Of a DNA stretch of 64,000 bases, positions 30,292-38,767 are shown one piece after another (position 1 is the stretch's first letter; every line of letters begins with the position of its first letter). Source of the DNA: Afipia felis ATCC 53690 (GTDB lineage Bacteria; Pseudomonadota; Alphaproteobacteria; Rhizobiales; Xanthobacteraceae). Under the pieces are notes generated by a model, which saw only the letters and a program-made list of their open reading frames with translations, did no database searches and was not told the DNA's origin. Both the position numbers and the translations under genes were made by a program. The stretch lies in NCBI RefSeq assembly GCF_000314735.2, contig NZ_KB375270.1, forward strand, positions 2,046,001-2,110,000, written 5' to 3'.

Positions 30292-30921
30292 ATGTTGAAG
30301 AAAGCCCTCGGAGTCGCGGTCCTGGCCGTGAGCAGCGCTGCGAGTGCCCAGGCAGCCGATCTGAGCTATCGCAGTCAGGCGCAGCCCTACACCGTCAACC
30401 AGCCCCTGAACGGCTATAGCTGGGCGGGCCCCTATCTCGGCGCCAACCTCGGTTACAATTGGGGCACTGTCTCCAACAGCGGGACCAGCCCCTCGGGAAT
30501 CAGCGGCGGTATACAGGGCGGCTACAACTGGCAATTCGGCAGCCCGTGGGTGCTCGGCATCGAGGCCGACCTGCAGGCCACCGGCGCCGACGACACTTTC
30601 GCATCGTGGAAGTTCTCTAACCCCTGGTACGGCACCATCCGCGGCCGCGTCGGCTACGCGATCAACCCGAACTTCTTGGTCTACGGCACCGGCGGCTTTG
30701 CCTTCGGCGAACTGAAGGGCTCCGCCCCGGGCTTCACCGAAAGCCGGACCACCGGAGGCTGGACTCTCGGCGCAGGCGCGGAGTTCGCGCTGAACAACTC
30801 TTGGTCGCTGAAGGCCGAATACATGTACGTCGACCTCAGCAGCAGCAACTTCTTGGTCACCAATCTGCCGAACGGCTACCACTTCTCGACCGTACGCGTC
30901 GGCGTGAACTATCACTTCTGA
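30292..30921 (+). CDS. Outer-membrane beta-barrel protein (Omp31/Omp25-like)
   Basis: This 209-residue exported protein has a classic signal peptide ending AQA near residue 21. The mature start ADLSYRS and YSWAGPYLGANLGYNWG are typical of the small porin-like barrel proteins of Rhizobiales. GGIQGGYNWQFGSPWVLGIE, TIRGRVGYAINPNFLVYGTG and the C-terminal VGVNYHF with terminal Phe give an eight-strand pattern. ATG 30292 has GGGAG 8 nt upstream. A terminator follows at 30952. Role: surface or structural barrel, no substrate known. Confidence 0.93.
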   Translation: MLKKALGVAVLAVSSAASAQAADLSYRSQAQPYTVNQPLNGYSWAGPYLGANLGYNWGTVSNSGTSPSGISGGIQGGYNWQFGSPWVLGIEADLQATGADDTFASWKFSNPWYGTIRGRVGYAINPNFLVYGTGGFAFGELKGSAPGFTESRTTGGWTLGAGAEFALNNSWSLKAEYMYVDLSSSNFLVTNLPNGYHFSTVRVGVNYHF

Positions 30922-30951
30922 TCGTCGCCGAAGCTCCGCTTCGCGCTTCTC

Positions 30952-30979
30952 AATCCCGGGCCTTGCGCCCGGGATTTTT
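30952..30979 (+). terminator. Intrinsic terminator after the barrel protein gene
   Basis: A 10-bp stem (AATCCCGGGC / GCCCGGGATT) with a 5-nt loop runs into TTTTT. It lies 31 nt after the stop codon at 30921. The convergent cold-shock gene ends at 30996, so the structure may serve both. Confidence 0.9.
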
Positions 30980-30995
30980 CATGAGGCGGCAGGCC

Positions 30996-31211
30996 TCAGG
31001 GCGAGACTACGAGATCGACCGCCTTCGGACCCTTGCCCTTCTTGTCGGGCTCGACCTCGAACGTGATACGCTGACCTTCGATCAGGTTCTTCAGCCCGGC
31101 CTTTTCGACCGCGGTAATGTGGACGAAGACATCCCGCCCGCCGTCGTCGGGCTTGATGAAGCCGTAGCCACGCTCCGCATTGAAGAACTTCACTGTCCCC
31201 GTCATTGCCAT
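30996..31211 (-). CDS. CspA-family cold-shock protein
   Basis: This is a 71-residue single-stranded nucleic acid-binding protein. It carries RNP1 (ERGYGFIKP) and RNP2 (DVFVHI) of the cold-shock domain, and KKGKGPKAVDL near the end. GGGAGG lies 7 nt before ATG 31211; an internal ATG at 31205 is a less likely start. The gene is isolated, with its own promoter in the 127-nt gap upstream. Confidence 0.96.
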   Translation of the reverse strand: MAMTGTVKFFNAERGYGFIKPDDGGRDVFVHITAVEKAGLKNLIEGQRITFEVEPDKKGKGPKAVDLVVSP

Positions 31212-31338
31212 CGGGATGCCTCCCCGCAGATAGCCTCGACCGGCGTCCCCACGCCGATCCCCCGTTACCAGCTAATCACTGCGGCGCAGACTTGACTATT
31301 GCCTATGTGGGGACTCGGAAAAAATACCGAGGTACCCC

Positions 31339-32202
31339 TCAGGGGCGGACGGTCTCGATGCGGTAGCGCCCGGCTCCGCCAAGGCCGAGGGGTTTTTCCA
31401 GTTCCGGCAGGATCGTCCTGAGCTCGGAGGCGAGCGTCCAAGGCGGGTTGACGATCAGAAGTCCGGTCGAAACCAGCCCGCTGTCGGCAGTCTGCGGGGC
31501 GACGCTGAACTCAACGCGCAGGCAGTTCTCGTTGCCGCCCTCACGCGCCGCTGCCACTGAAGCCACGTCCCGCGCGAGCCGCTCCGGCCCACGCCGCTCC
31601 TTGGCCGGATACCAGAGCATGTAGATTCCGGTCGGCCATTTGGCATAGGCCGCAGCGAACTTCTCCGCGAGACGCGAGAACTCGTCCTTGTCCTCGAACG
31701 GCGGATCGATCAGCACCAGCCCGCGCCGCTCGTTCGGCGGCACGTAGGCGGTCAGCGCGGTCCAGCCGTTGAGATCGACCACGCGCGCCTGCGGATCGCG
31801 GGAGAGGTTGCTGATCAGTTCCTTGCGGGCGGCATCCTGAATCTCGCACGCCACCATCCGGTCCTGCGGACGCAGCAGCGCCCGCGCGATCAGCGGCGAA
31901 CCGGGATAAGCGATCAACTCGCGCGGCGGGTTGAAGGCGCGGACGATGTCGAGATAGGGCGCAACCAGCGCCTGCGCCTCGTCCGAGAAACGCGCCTGAA
32001 GAATGCGCGCGACGCCGAAACGCCACTCACCGCTGCGCTGGGCCTCGTCGCCCGTCAGGTCGTAACGGCCCGCGCCCGCATGGGTGTCGATGACACGAAA
32101 CGCCGACTGCTTCTGATGCAGATAGGTTAGAATCCGCGTCAGCACGATGTGCTTGATGACGTCCGCGAAATTGCCGGCGTGGAAGGCGTGGCGATAATTC
32201 AT
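31339..32202 (-). CDS. rlmJ: 23S rRNA (adenine2030-N6)-methyltransferase
   Basis: This 287-residue enzyme methylates A2030 of 23S rRNA. The N-terminus MNYRHAFHAGNFADVIKH is diagnostic of RlmJ, with YLHQKQSAFRVIDTHAGAGRYD giving the SAM loop and VLIDPPFEDKDEF the DPPF catalytic motif. MLWYPAKERR and LLIVNPPWTL complete the fold. It lies downstream of the RNase T2 gene on the same strand, 67 nt apart. Confidence 0.95.
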   Translation of the reverse strand: MNYRHAFHAGNFADVIKHIVLTRILTYLHQKQSAFRVIDTHAGAGRYDLTGDEAQRSGEWRFGVARILQARFSDEAQALVAPYLDIVRAFNPPRELIAYPGSPLIARALLRPQDRMVACEIQDAARKELISNLSRDPQARVVDLNGWTALTAYVPPNERRGLVLIDPPFEDKDEFSRLAEKFAAAYAKWPTGIYMLWYPAKERRGPERLARDVASVAAAREGGNENCLRVEFSVAPQTADSGLVSTGLLIVNPPWTLASELRTILPELEKPLGLGGAGRYRIETVRP

Positions 32203-32269
32203 CGACGCGGCTTACGATATGGCGGTGATTTAGGCAAAGCCTCCGGCTCTACGTCAAAGCGAACCGCGA

Positions 32270-32971
32270 TTAGCCGCCGCGCATCGGCGGCATTACGATC
32301 TGGCTGCGGCGGCAGGCGCTGCGGTCGACCTGCTCGCAGGCGCGGAACTGCAAATCCTTGTTCATGCAGATCCGCACTTCGCCGAGCCTGCGGCTGTCGC
32401 AGCGCACCGCGATGGCGGAGGCACTGAGACCCGGATTGGCCTTGATGAAGGCTTCCTCCACCTCATTCGGCGACACTGTCTTGGGCGCGGTAAGATCGAG
32501 ATATTCCTCCGGAATCTTCACCACGGCGCGGGCCTTGCGGATGGTCTCGAAATAGGCGCGCGCGCCCAGCCCCGAGCAGGTGCCGTGCTTGTCCCATTCG
32601 TTGTAGATCAGTCCCGGCGCAGGCATCAGATCGAGCATCGAGCGCATGACGTTGCGGTCGAGCCGCGGCGAAGGACGCTGGCAATATTCGGGATAGCCGC
32701 GCTCATATTGTGGCCACAGCCCATGTACCACGAAGGAATAGGGCCGGCCGCCGCATTGCGCCTGGGTGCCGCGCCCGTTGTGGCCGCGCTCGCGCGCCGC
32801 CTCGCAGAAGGACGGCGACCAGGACAACGACAGCACGTAGAAATCGAAAGCGCCCGGCGCGTTCTGGCGGTGATCCTGCGCGGATGCATGCGCGCCTGTC
32901 AGCAACACCGCACCCACGGCGACCGCAAGCGAAGCGAACCCGCGACGCCAACCCTTCCAACAACGGATCAT
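32270..32971 (-). CDS. Ribonuclease T2 family, secreted
   Basis: This 233-residue exported RNase has a signal peptide (basic start, ASLAVAVGAVLLTGAHASA). The two T2 active-site segments are intact: CAS I FVVHGLWPQ and CAS II YNEWDKHGTC, each with its catalytic His. Several Cys (in SFCEAA, QCGG, YCQRP, HGTCSG) suit periplasmic disulfides. Expected to cleave RNA unspecifically through 2',3'-cyclic phosphates in the periplasm or outside. It lies among several small secreted-protein genes. Confidence 0.94.
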   Translation of the reverse strand: MIRCWKGWRRGFASLAVAVGAVLLTGAHASAQDHRQNAPGAFDFYVLSLSWSPSFCEAARERGHNGRGTQAQCGGRPYSFVVHGLWPQYERGYPEYCQRPSPRLDRNVMRSMLDLMPAPGLIYNEWDKHGTCSGLGARAYFETIRKARAVVKIPEEYLDLTAPKTVSPNEVEEAFIKANPGLSASAIAVRCDSRRLGEVRICMNKDLQFRACEQVDRSACRRSQIVMPPMRGG

Positions 32972-33059
32972 GGAGATGCCCCTTCCCTACGCCGCCGCGA
33001 AGCTAGCGAGGCGCTCGGAACATTACAAGAACAAATAGCAGCAGACCGAATCGGCAGCG

Positions 33060-33548
33060 TTACGGCATCGCCGCGCGGCAGTTGCGGCCGTAGGCCCAGT
33101 TGCGGTCCAGCCCGACCACACACCATTCAACGCCAGAGGTGAGCCCCATCCCCGCGAAGTCGCCGTCCTCAATAATGGAATAGCGCACGAGGCGCGGCCG
33201 GCCGTCGCTGATCATCGCGCTCGCCGTGCAAAAGCGGCGGGGAATCGCGTTGTAGGCGCCGTTCGGGCTTTCCCACGGGCGGAAGCCCACCTCGCGCACA
33301 TCGGCAAAACCGGTGATACGCAGGTCGGAATTCCAGTAGGTCGATTCCTTCTGCGCGAACTGGTGCGAGATCGTGTACAGCACCTGCTCGCACTGGTTGA
33401 CCTTGCCATCATAGCGTGGGCCGGACAGCCAGAAATTCAATTCCAGCGGGTTGGCAGCGCGGGCGCTGTCGGGCGCGGAGATCGCACCGAACGCCGCGAA
33501 CAGCATGGCGAAAACCGCAATCCGCGGCGACGAGAAAACAATGCGCAT
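33060..33548 (-). CDS. Exported hypothetical protein
   Basis: This is a 162-residue protein with a signal sequence (RIVFSSPRIAVFAMLFAAFG, cleavage near SARA). The mature region contains four Cys (NQCEQVL, RRFCTAS, EWCVVGL, GRNCRAAM), suggesting two disulfides, and YNAIPRRFCTASAMISDGR in the middle. I recognise no family with a known function. ATG 33548 was taken over a GTG-type start at 33563. It lies upstream of the RNase T2 gene on the same strand with an 88-nt gap. Confidence 0.82.
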   Translation of the reverse strand: MRIVFSSPRIAVFAMLFAAFGAISAPDSARAANPLELNFWLSGPRYDGKVNQCEQVLYTISHQFAQKESTYWNSDLRITGFADVREVGFRPWESPNGAYNAIPRRFCTASAMISDGRPRLVRYSIIEDGDFAGMGLTSGVEWCVVGLDRNWAYGRNCRAAMP

Positions 33549-33712
33549 GTGACGAAAGCCCATAAATGAGTTGCCGGACGGTGCCGCGAAGCCTCATCCC
33601 GGTCAAGTGCAGCGCGGCAACACCTTCGGACAACACCCCCTCAACTACCCGCGAGCGCTTTCAAAGCCGCCCCGGCGAGGCTAGACTCAGCTTCAAATCG
33701 AAGGAGCTTTCC

Positions 33713-34015
33713 ATGCGCATGAACGGACGTTGGATGATGGCGGCAGCGGCGATCGCCTGCGGTATCGCGGTGAGCACGCCGGCACAGGCCGACTGGGTTC
33801 CGCCGTTCAAGGGCAACGACACCGGCGGCATCATCGCTTACGCGCTCTACCAGCAGGGCGCGGACATCAAGACGATGGCGACCAACCATTGCGCCCGCTA
33901 CGGCAAGATCGTGAAGCTCACCGGCGTCGATGCACAGTATGGCGGCTACATTTCCTTCGCCTGCGTCTGGGTGCCACCCGGCCACTATCAGCGACCGCTG
34001 CACGCAGCCTACTGA
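33713..34015 (+). CDS. Small secreted hypothetical protein
   Basis: This 100-residue protein starts at ATG 33713, with AAGGAG 6 nt upstream. The signal peptide is AAAAIACGIAVSTPAQA followed by the mature DWVPPFKGNDTGG. Two Cys (NHCARYG, SFACVWVPP) may form one disulfide. Its function is unknown. The longer frame from 33566 is rejected because the ribosome binding site and signal peptide fix the shorter start. It precedes the DUF3617 gene by 24 nt and is likely cotranscribed. Confidence 0.82.
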   Translation: MRMNGRWMMAAAAIACGIAVSTPAQADWVPPFKGNDTGGIIAYALYQQGADIKTMATNHCARYGKIVKLTGVDAQYGGYISFACVWVPPGHYQRPLHAAY

Positions 34016-34039
34016 TCTTCGGATCGAACAGGATCGGCC

Positions 34040-34603
34040 ATGACGTCTCGTCTGATCCTTCAAGCCGCCGCTCTGGCTTTCATCTGTTCTTGTGTGACGG
34101 CGGCAAACGCCGCTTCGCTCGACGATATCCCGAACCGCAAGCCGGGGTTGTGGGAAATCAAAATGGTCTCCGCTGACGCGCGGATACCGCCGCAGACGAT
34201 CCAGCAGTGTACGGACGCCAGCACCGACGCCGACATGCGCACGACCTTCAGCCCGATGGCGAAGGAGATGTGCTCGCAGCAGAACATGCAGAAAACAACG
34301 ACCGGCTACAGCATCGATGCCACGTGTAGCTTCCACGGCATCGCCTCGACCTCGCACACCGACATCAGCGGCGATTTCAATTCCGCTTACACGGTGAAGG
34401 TTTCCACCACACAGAGCAACGGCCCAGCCGGCGTCGCGCAGGCAGGCGACATGACCATGAACGCCACATGGGTCGGTCCCTGCAAGGACGGACAAAAGGC
34501 CGGGGACATCATCATGCCGGGCGGCATCAAGATGAATGTCAACGACATGAAGGCGTTGCGCGCGCTGATCCCGCAGCAGGTGCCGTCAGCCCATCAGCAC
34601 TGA
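34040..34603 (+). CDS. DUF3617 family exported protein
   Basis: This is a 187-residue exported protein with a signal peptide (LILQAAALAFICSCVTAANA). The mature N-terminus RKPGLWEIKM is typical of DUF3617, and the pairs of Cys (QQCTDAST, EMCSQQN, ATCSFHG, GPCKDG) match the family pattern of disulfides. Members are periplasmic proteins of unknown role. ATG 34040 follows the previous gene closely. A palindromic genome repeat lies just after the stop. Confidence 0.88.
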   Translation: MTSRLILQAAALAFICSCVTAANAASLDDIPNRKPGLWEIKMVSADARIPPQTIQQCTDASTDADMRTTFSPMAKEMCSQQNMQKTTTGYSIDATCSFHGIASTSHTDISGDFNSAYTVKVSTTQSNGPAGVAQAGDMTMNATWVGPCKDGQKAGDIIMPGGIKMNVNDMKALRALIPQQVPSAHQH

Positions 34604-34607
34604 GATA

Positions 34608-34653
34608 GCGTTTTCAAGCGAAGCGGGAACCGGTTTGCGCAAAGAAAACGCGT
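34608..34653. repeat. GCGTTTTC...GAAAACGC palindromic genome repeat
   Basis: GCGTTTTC at 34609-34616 pairs with GAAAACGC at 34644-34651 around a 27-nt centre (AAGCGAAGCGGGAACCGGTT then TGCGCAA). I recognise the pattern as a short repeat common in Bradyrhizobium, Rhodopseudomonas and Nitrobacter intergenic regions. It follows the DUF3617 stop by 5 nt and separates it from the convergent tautomerase gene. Confidence 0.65.
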
Positions 34654-34670
34654 CAACAATCTAGAACCCG

Positions 34671-34868
34671 TTACGCCTTCTTCTGGCGCTCCAGATAGGT
34701 CTTGCCGCCCTTCATCTTGTGCTGGAGCGGCGCCTCGTTGATCTGGATCACCACCGCATCGGGCTCGACACCGAGATTCTTCACGAGCGCGGCGGTGATG
34801 TCGACCATCATGCCTTTCTTCTGCTCGTCGGTGCGGCCGGCCGCCATGTTGATCGTGATCTCGGGCAT
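34671..34868 (-). CDS. 4-oxalocrotonate tautomerase family protein
   Basis: This 65-residue protein has Pro directly after the initiator Met (MPEITINMAAGRT), the catalytic base in this superfamily, and the usual length. DEQKKGMMVDITAALVKNLG and the downstream VIQINEAP fit the 4-OT/YusQ fold. The conserved Arg pair of true 4-oxalocrotonate tautomerase is not certain. ATG 34868 was chosen; the upstream frame lies within hisS. It is 29 nt downstream of hisS. Confidence 0.88.
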   Translation of the reverse strand: MPEITINMAAGRTDEQKKGMMVDITAALVKNLGVEPDAVVIQINEAPLQHKMKGGKTYLERQKKA

Positions 34869-34897
34869 GACGTTTCTCCGCGTTCGATGTGAAGGGC

Positions 34898-36430
34898 TTA
34901 AGTCCAGTTGATGTCGTGACGCGCCAGTACCTTGCGCACGCCCTCGACGAGCTCGCTTTCGCTCACCGCAAACTGCGCCTCGTGCTGCTGCTTTTGCAGG
35001 AATGCCTCGCGATCCGCACCCTCGCCGCCGACCTGCGCGCCGAGAATGAGATCCTTGATCTGCACGATACCCTTCGCCTTCTCGTCGCCGCCCTGAATGA
35101 TGGCGCAAGGCGAGTTGCGACGGTCGGCATATTTGAACTGCACACCGAGATTGTTCTTCGGATTGCCGAGATACATCTCGGCACGGATACCGTCATTGCG
35201 TAAGCTCGTGACGAATTTCTGGTATTGCGCGATCTCGTTGCGATCCATCACCAGCACGACGACGGGGCCGGCTTCCGGCGTGGTGTCGACCTTGCCGAGC
35301 AGAGTGAGCGCGGCCTGCAGGCGCGAGACGCCGATGGAGAAACCCGTCGCGGGCACCGGCTCGCCACGGAAGCGCGACACGAGGCCATCGTAGCGCCCGC
35401 CGCCACCGACCGAGCCGAACCGCACCGGGCGGCCCTTCTCGTCCCTGGTCTCAAGCAGGAGTTCAACTTCGTAGACCGGACCGGTGTAATATTCGAGGCC
35501 GCGAATGACGGACGGATCGATCTTGATCCGGCCAGCATACTGCTCGGAGTAGAGCTTCGACATCTGCGCGAGTTCGTCCACGCCTTCGATGCCGACTTTG
35601 GAATTTCCAACTCGGTCGCGCATGTTGGCGAGCGTGGCCTCATCCGATACGCCGATTGCGCTCGTACCTTCACCACTGCCGATGAAATTGATGATCGCGT
35701 TGATCTGGGAGTCTTTCAGACCAGCGCCCTTGGTGAAATCGCCCTTGCCTTCTTCGCCACCATCCCAACGGCCAGGGCCAAGCAGCTTGATGATCTCGTT
35801 CGCATGAAATTTGTCGGCTTTATCTATTGCGCGCATGACGGTGAGCCATTGCCCATCGTCGGTGACTCCTTCGTTTTCACGAATGCCGTCGAGTACCTTG
35901 CGATTGTTGATCCTGACAATGCACTGCGAAGCACCGATGCCCAGCGCCTCCATCGTATCGGCGGCCATCATGCACATCTCGGCGTCGGCGGCGGGCGAAG
36001 CGGAGCCCACCGTGTCGGCATCGAACTGCATGAACTGACGGAAGCGGCCCGGGCCCGGCTTCTCGTTGCGATAAACATAGCCGTTGCGATAGCTGCGATA
36101 AGGCTTCGGCAGCGTGTCGAAATTCTCCGCCACATAGCGCGCGAGCGGCGCGGTGAGATCGTAGCGCAGCGAGATCCACTGCTCGTCGTCGTCCTGGAAC
36201 GAGAACACGCCTTCGTTCGGCCGATCCTGATCGGGCAGGAATTTGCCGAGCGCGTCGGTATACTCCATCGCCGGCGTCTCGACCGGCTCGAAGCCGTAAC
36301 GTTCATAGACGGCGCGGATTTTTTCCACCATCACGCGCGTCGCAGCGATCTCGGCGGGGGTGCGGTCAACGAGGCCGCGCGGCAGGCGGGCACGAAGTTT
36401 CTGCGGTTTTTTGGATTTCTTGTCGGACAT
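34898..36430 (-). CDS. hisS: Histidine-tRNA ligase
   Basis: This is a class II aminoacyl-tRNA synthetase of 510 residues. Motif 1 lies in the [20 protein letters not shown] region, motif 2 is [14 protein letters not shown], the HisA motif is [13 protein letters not shown], and [13 protein letters not shown] and [10 protein letters not shown] give motif 3. An anticodon-binding domain follows ([15 protein letters not shown] onward). ATG 36430 opens with a basic stretch ([12 protein letters not shown]). The gene is preceded on the same strand by tadG (47 nt). Confidence 0.97.
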   Translation of the reverse strand: MSDKKSKKPQKLRARLPRGLVDRTPAEIAATRVMVEKIRAVYERYGFEPVETPAMEYTDALGKFLPDQDRPNEGVFSFQDDDEQWISLRYDLTAPLARYVAENFDTLPKPYRSYRNGYVYRNEKPGPGRFRQFMQFDADTVGSASPAADAEMCMMAADTMEALGIGASQCIVRINNRKVLDGIRENEGVTDDGQWLTVMRAIDKADKFHANEIIKLLGPGRWDGGEEGKGDFTKGAGLKDSQINAIINFIGSGEGTSAIGVSDEATLANMRDRVGNSKVGIEGVDELAQMSKLYSEQYAGRIKIDPSVIRGLEYYTGPVYEVELLLETRDEKGRPVRFGSVGGGGRYDGLVSRFRGEPVPATGFSIGVSRLQAALTLLGKVDTTPEAGPVVVLVMDRNEIAQYQKFVTSLRNDGIRAEMYLGNPKNNLGVQFKYADRRNSPCAIIQGGDEKAKGIVQIKDLILGAQVGGEGADREAFLQKQQHEAQFAVSESELVEGVRKVLARHDINWT

Positions 36431-36477
36431 GGGCGGTTGGTACCAGCCGCCTAAACGTCCGGCAAGCGCCCAAGAGG

Positions 36478-38145
36478 TCAGTTCACCAGCACGGCGCCGT
36501 CGCAGCGGATACCCGCGACCCAGACGTCCGCCTGACCGAGGCCGACCCCGAGCGTCTGCAGCACGGTGTTGAGCAGCGTGTCGATCGAGCCGGTCGCGCC
36601 CGAAATAATCGACGTCACCTGCGGCCCCAGTCCGGGGATCGGCAGCGCCAGCGGGCCGAGCTGGATCGCGAGCGTCAGATCACCGAGCAGGCTCCCCGTG
36701 AGCGAGGACGTGAACGAGGTGGTGTTCACGGTCTTGCGCGTCTGCGCCTGAATGTCGGCATAGGTGAAATTCACATTGGTCGGCGCGGAATTCGCCATCG
36801 TCGCATGGGCACGGCCCGTGACCTTGATGGCGCCGAGATCGACGATGGTCGCGGCCGGCGGGTTTGGCTTGCTGGTAAAGTTCGCCATGTCGGCACTGGA
36901 GACGCCGCCGATCCACGCATCGACGATACCGGGCGAGACGCCAAGTTGCGCCGTCGAAGACGAAATATTGGGATAGCCGCAACTTACATTGTTGAGCGTC
37001 GCGGTGCCGGCCGCGACTTCGACATAGACTGGCAGGTTCACCGCCCCGACCGATCCGCTGCCCAGCAAATTGACCACCGCGAGGATACGGGTCTGCGCGG
37101 TGTGCACGCTCGCCCCCGCCTGCCCGATGGTGATCCAGCTCGATCCTACCGGCCGTTCGCCGACCGTGATCTGGAGCGCCACAGACGCGATTCCGGGCAG
37201 GCCGAGTTGGAGGTTGGTCGCGATCTGATGCGTGCCATTGGCAAGCTGCGCCGTCGCCGACAACAGGTCGAGCGCGGCGAGATCGACGCCGACCTTCGGC
37301 CGCTGGCCTACAATCATATCACTGTAGGGACCCGCATTGATCAGATTGCCGAGCATAACCTTGGTGGTGACGCCTGCCAGCGACGAGCCGACGCTCGATA
37401 ACGCGCTGCTCGCCGTGCCGGTGACGCCACTCGACTGTAGCGCGGCAACAATGTCCGTGACCTTCAAATTGGATTGCAGCAACGAGTCGTAACTGACGCC
37501 GGTCAAATTCGCACGCGTCGCGAGCGCCGACATGAAGTCGAACAGGTTGATCTTGGCATTCGCCAGCGCCTGATAGTCCATCACCGAGAGCGACAGCGAC
37601 GTGCCGAGCATCTGCCCAAGCAACTGGTTGAGCAGTCCACCGTTCAGCGAGGCGAGCCGCGAACCGATCGCGAAGGTCGCAAGCTGCGTAGTGCTCGCGA
37701 CCGAGGTGACCCGCAGATTCATCGTCGAATCGCCGGTCAGCACCTTGCCAAAGAACAGCGGCGTCCTGGTCTGCATGGTCACGCGCACGGCGTTGGCAGG
37801 CGTGCCCCCGACAGAAAAGCGCTGCTGCGGCACGAGCGACGTGTCCGCTTTGTAGATGCCGGTCTCGACAGCCACGAGCGAGTCCGGCGGGAAGTTGTTT
37901 TTGGCCACGGTGGCCGCAGCAGCGCGAGGAGCACGGGTGATGTCGCTCGCCGCCACGATGGCAGCGAGATCGGCCGCGCTTTGCGCGCGGCGTTTGTCGG
38001 TGAAGATCGCGCCGACATCGACACCGAGCGCGGCGCAGCCTGTCACGACCAGCATGCAGGCCGCCGCCATGATGGCGATGTTGCCGCGCTCGTCGATGAT
38101 GAAGCGACGACCAAGGTGCCACCCGATCTTTTCCGATCGCGCCAT
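36478..38145 (-). CDS. TadG-like pilus assembly/Flp pilin-processing envelope protein
   Basis: This 555-residue protein has an N-terminal Tad/TadG segment: a basic lead, [20 protein letters not shown] as a membrane helix, and [20 protein letters not shown] after it, typical of TadG and of the Flp-type exported minor components. The long remainder is Gly, Ser and Thr-rich with strand-like repeats, and no von Willebrand A motif is evident. The start (ATG 38145) shares one base with the tadE stop (TGATG). No other tad secretion genes are in the window. Confidence 0.85.
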   Translation of the reverse strand: MARSEKIGWHLGRRFIIDERGNIAIMAAACMLVVTGCAALGVDVGAIFTDKRRAQSAADLAAIVAASDITRAPRAAAATVAKNNFPPDSLVAVETGIYKADTSLVPQQRFSVGGTPANAVRVTMQTRTPLFFGKVLTGDSTMNLRVTSVASTTQLATFAIGSRLASLNGGLLNQLLGQMLGTSLSLSVMDYQALANAKINLFDFMSALATRANLTGVSYDSLLQSNLKVTDIVAALQSSGVTGTASSALSSVGSSLAGVTTKVMLGNLINAGPYSDMIVGQRPKVGVDLAALDLLSATAQLANGTHQIATNLQLGLPGIASVALQITVGERPVGSSWITIGQAGASVHTAQTRILAVVNLLGSGSVGAVNLPVYVEVAAGTATLNNVSCGYPNISSSTAQLGVSPGIVDAWIGGVSSADMANFTSKPNPPAATIVDLGAIKVTGRAHATMANSAPTNVNFTYADIQAQTRKTVNTTSFTSSLTGSLLGDLTLAIQLGPLALPIPGLGPQVTSIISGATGSIDTLLNTVLQTLGVGLGQADVWVAGIRCDGAVLVN

Positions 38146-38582
38146 CAATAGCCTCCGCGCGGAATGGCGGCCGAGCGCACGATGACCGGCGGCGGCGCGG
38201 GGACGAAGGATGGCAACGAATAAATGAACGTATTCGAAGCGTCGTAGTTGACGGTGACGACGAACACATTGGGATCGGCGCCGGAGGTAGCAGCGTTCAC
38301 GGAAAGATGCGCGGGCACGATCAACGGATAGCTCGCCGCATTCTGGGTGACATAGTTTGCGGCGAGCGCCTTGCGTTCAGTTTCGCTCAGCCCCGCGACC
38401 GAGGTGCGCGCGGCTTCGGCCGCCAGTTGCTGCACGTCGTGGACCATTGCGAGGTAAGCGCCGAACATCACGATGCCGAACACCAGCAGCATGAACACCG
38501 GCAACACCACCGCGAATTCGACGGCGGACGCGCCTGAATGCGCGCGGCAAAAATCAGGGAAGTGGTGAAAGCGCGGTGTCAT
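38145..38582 (-). CDS. TadE-like pilus assembly protein
   Basis: This is a 145-residue TadE-family pseudopilin-like protein: HSGASAVEFAVVLPVFMLLV is the TadE signature with its Glu in the hydrophobic helix, followed by the AMVHDVQQLAAEAARTSVAG helix. The C-terminal part is strand-rich. ATG 38582 was chosen over 38603. Directly coupled to tadG. In complete systems these proteins accompany the tad secretion ATPase, absent here. Confidence 0.88.
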   Translation of the reverse strand: MTPRFHHFPDFCRAHSGASAVEFAVVLPVFMLLVFGIVMFGAYLAMVHDVQQLAAEAARTSVAGLSETERKALAANYVTQNAASYPLIVPAHLSVNAATSGADPNVFVVTVNYDASNTFIYSLPSFVPAPPPVIVRSAAIPRGGY

Positions 38583-38626
38583 GTGGGCATGATGCACACA
38601 CAACTTTTAACAGGTGACAAAAGATA

Positions 38627-38647
38627 TATACTATCTCTGGTAGTATA
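38627..38647. promoter_or_regulatory. Inverted repeat TATACTA-N7-TAGTATA
   Basis: A 7-bp perfect inverted repeat with a 7-nt centre lies between divergent tadE and the aminotransferase gene. It is AT-rich in a GC-rich background and close to where promoter elements would be. It looks like an operator for a dimeric regulator, perhaps of the aminotransferase. The regulator is unknown. Confidence 0.4.
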
Positions 38648-38767
38648 AATATGCCGTCGCAGATGCGCAGGACAACGGAGGCCAGCGATGCGCGCGCCGT
38701 CGTTCCGCTTGCAATGCCGACCTGATAGGGTCCGCGCCATCTGCCTGCCGCAGGAAGGAAATCTATC

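Noticed and set aside
35225..36454. 409-codon open frame antisense to hisS
   Set aside because: hisS motifs are complete on the minus strand; no plausible start or family for the antisense product.
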